From Psychrobacter maritimus (GTDB lineage Bacteria > Pseudomonadota > Gammaproteobacteria > Pseudomonadales > Moraxellaceae): a stretch of DNA of 64,000 nucleotides. Location of the stretch: the NCBI RefSeq assembly GCF_904846345.1, contig NZ_CAJHAJ010000002.1, positions 1 through 64,000 of the forward strand, read 5' to 3'. Under the pieces are notes generated by a model. The model saw nothing but the letters and a program-made list of their open reading frames with translations. It did not search any database and was not told the origin of the DNA. A program made the position numbers and the translations under genes. Below, in pieces: positions 63,738 to 64,000 of this stretch; the stretch's first letter is position 1; the number at the start of each line of letters is the position of its first letter.

Positions 63738-64000
63738 GAAGTGATACCAGAACAGTTAATGCCACGAAAAATAGAAAATTGCTAGAATGAGGGTAAATAC
63801 AGCTTGTTTGCAGGTTTTGTTGGTATGGCTAATTTACATCAATTGTTTGCTAAATTGTAACACTATCGTTACCACACAATATAGTGGGTCGCCTGCTCTC
63901 CTTCAAGTATAATTTTACGCTTGTTCCTCCTATTTATATAAAATAGCCAACATATCCGGTTAAATAAGCGTCATAGACAGATGGGCATCACAATATGGAT
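63738..64000. other. Upstream region at window end
   Basis: 263 bp to the window edge with no supported gene on either strand. It should hold the promoter of the membrane protein pair. Confidence 0.4.

Overview
The window looks like chromosomal DNA of a gamma-proteobacterium of the family Moraxellaceae, most likely Psychrobacter. This is an inference from remembered protein families: a very large NAD-dependent glutamate dehydrogenase, HsrA-like and YghU-like proteins, the ferredoxin-type sulfite reductase with a DUF934 partner, two bacterioferritins, and an AT-leaning base composition. No database search was run. No rRNA, tRNA, CRISPR array or prophage was recognised. The only clear mobile element is one decayed IS5-family insertion at 28510-29420.

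Layout. 1-617: 3' end of a probable dnaX with a perfect 18-bp coding tandem repeat. 0.8-8 kb: housekeeping genes (LysR regulator, argD, yacG, a divergent TrmB-like methyltransferase, an ABC1/UbiB-like kinase, purD). 8.1-13 kb: the ~180 kDa glutamate dehydrogenase. 13.2-20.6 kb: a WG-repeat exported protein, sbcC and sbcD (DNA-end processing nuclease) and a DUF3841 gene. 20.8-35.9 kb: a sulfate assimilation region with cysG (siroheme), a YihG-like acyltransferase, cysH, a DUF934 gene and cysI on the minus strand. Divergent from these is sat, then the IS, a lipoprotein, two tandem sulfate-binding lipoproteins and cysT-cysW-cysA. Together these import sulfate, activate it, reduce it to sulfite and sulfide, and make the siroheme cofactor. 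36.1-38.4 kb: iron handling, with an ArsR-type regulator, bfd behind a Fur-like box, and two bacterioferritin genes whose active-site residues are complementary (one ferroxidase type, one heme type). 38.5-49.2 kb: HsrA-like exporter, YghU-like GST, DUF1176 protein, DEAD-box RNA helicase with a long leader, DUF819 membrane protein, and a divergent MocR regulator/EamA exporter pair. 49.5-54.7 kb: hydantoinase/oxoprolinase subunits B and A followed by an AraC regulator. 54.8-59.3 kb: an accessory stretch with a RhuM-Fic fusion, an MtfA-like peptidase, small secreted or lipoprotein ORFans and a DUF2798 protein. 59.4-61.6 kb: an old-yellow-enzyme reductase divergent from a LysR gene, with a candidate operator between. 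61.7-63.7 kb: two neighbouring single-pass membrane proteins sharing a basic-YER(F/Y) motif before the membrane and a DF(R/K)xExxxxL(F/Y)R motif after it, which I do not recognise.

The points most worth following up are the paired membrane proteins with the unrecognised motif, the complementary bacterioferritin pair, the long helicase leader, the short CysA, the divergent TrmB-like enzyme, the RhuM-Fic fusion and a perfect 23-bp inverted repeat at 3431-3483.
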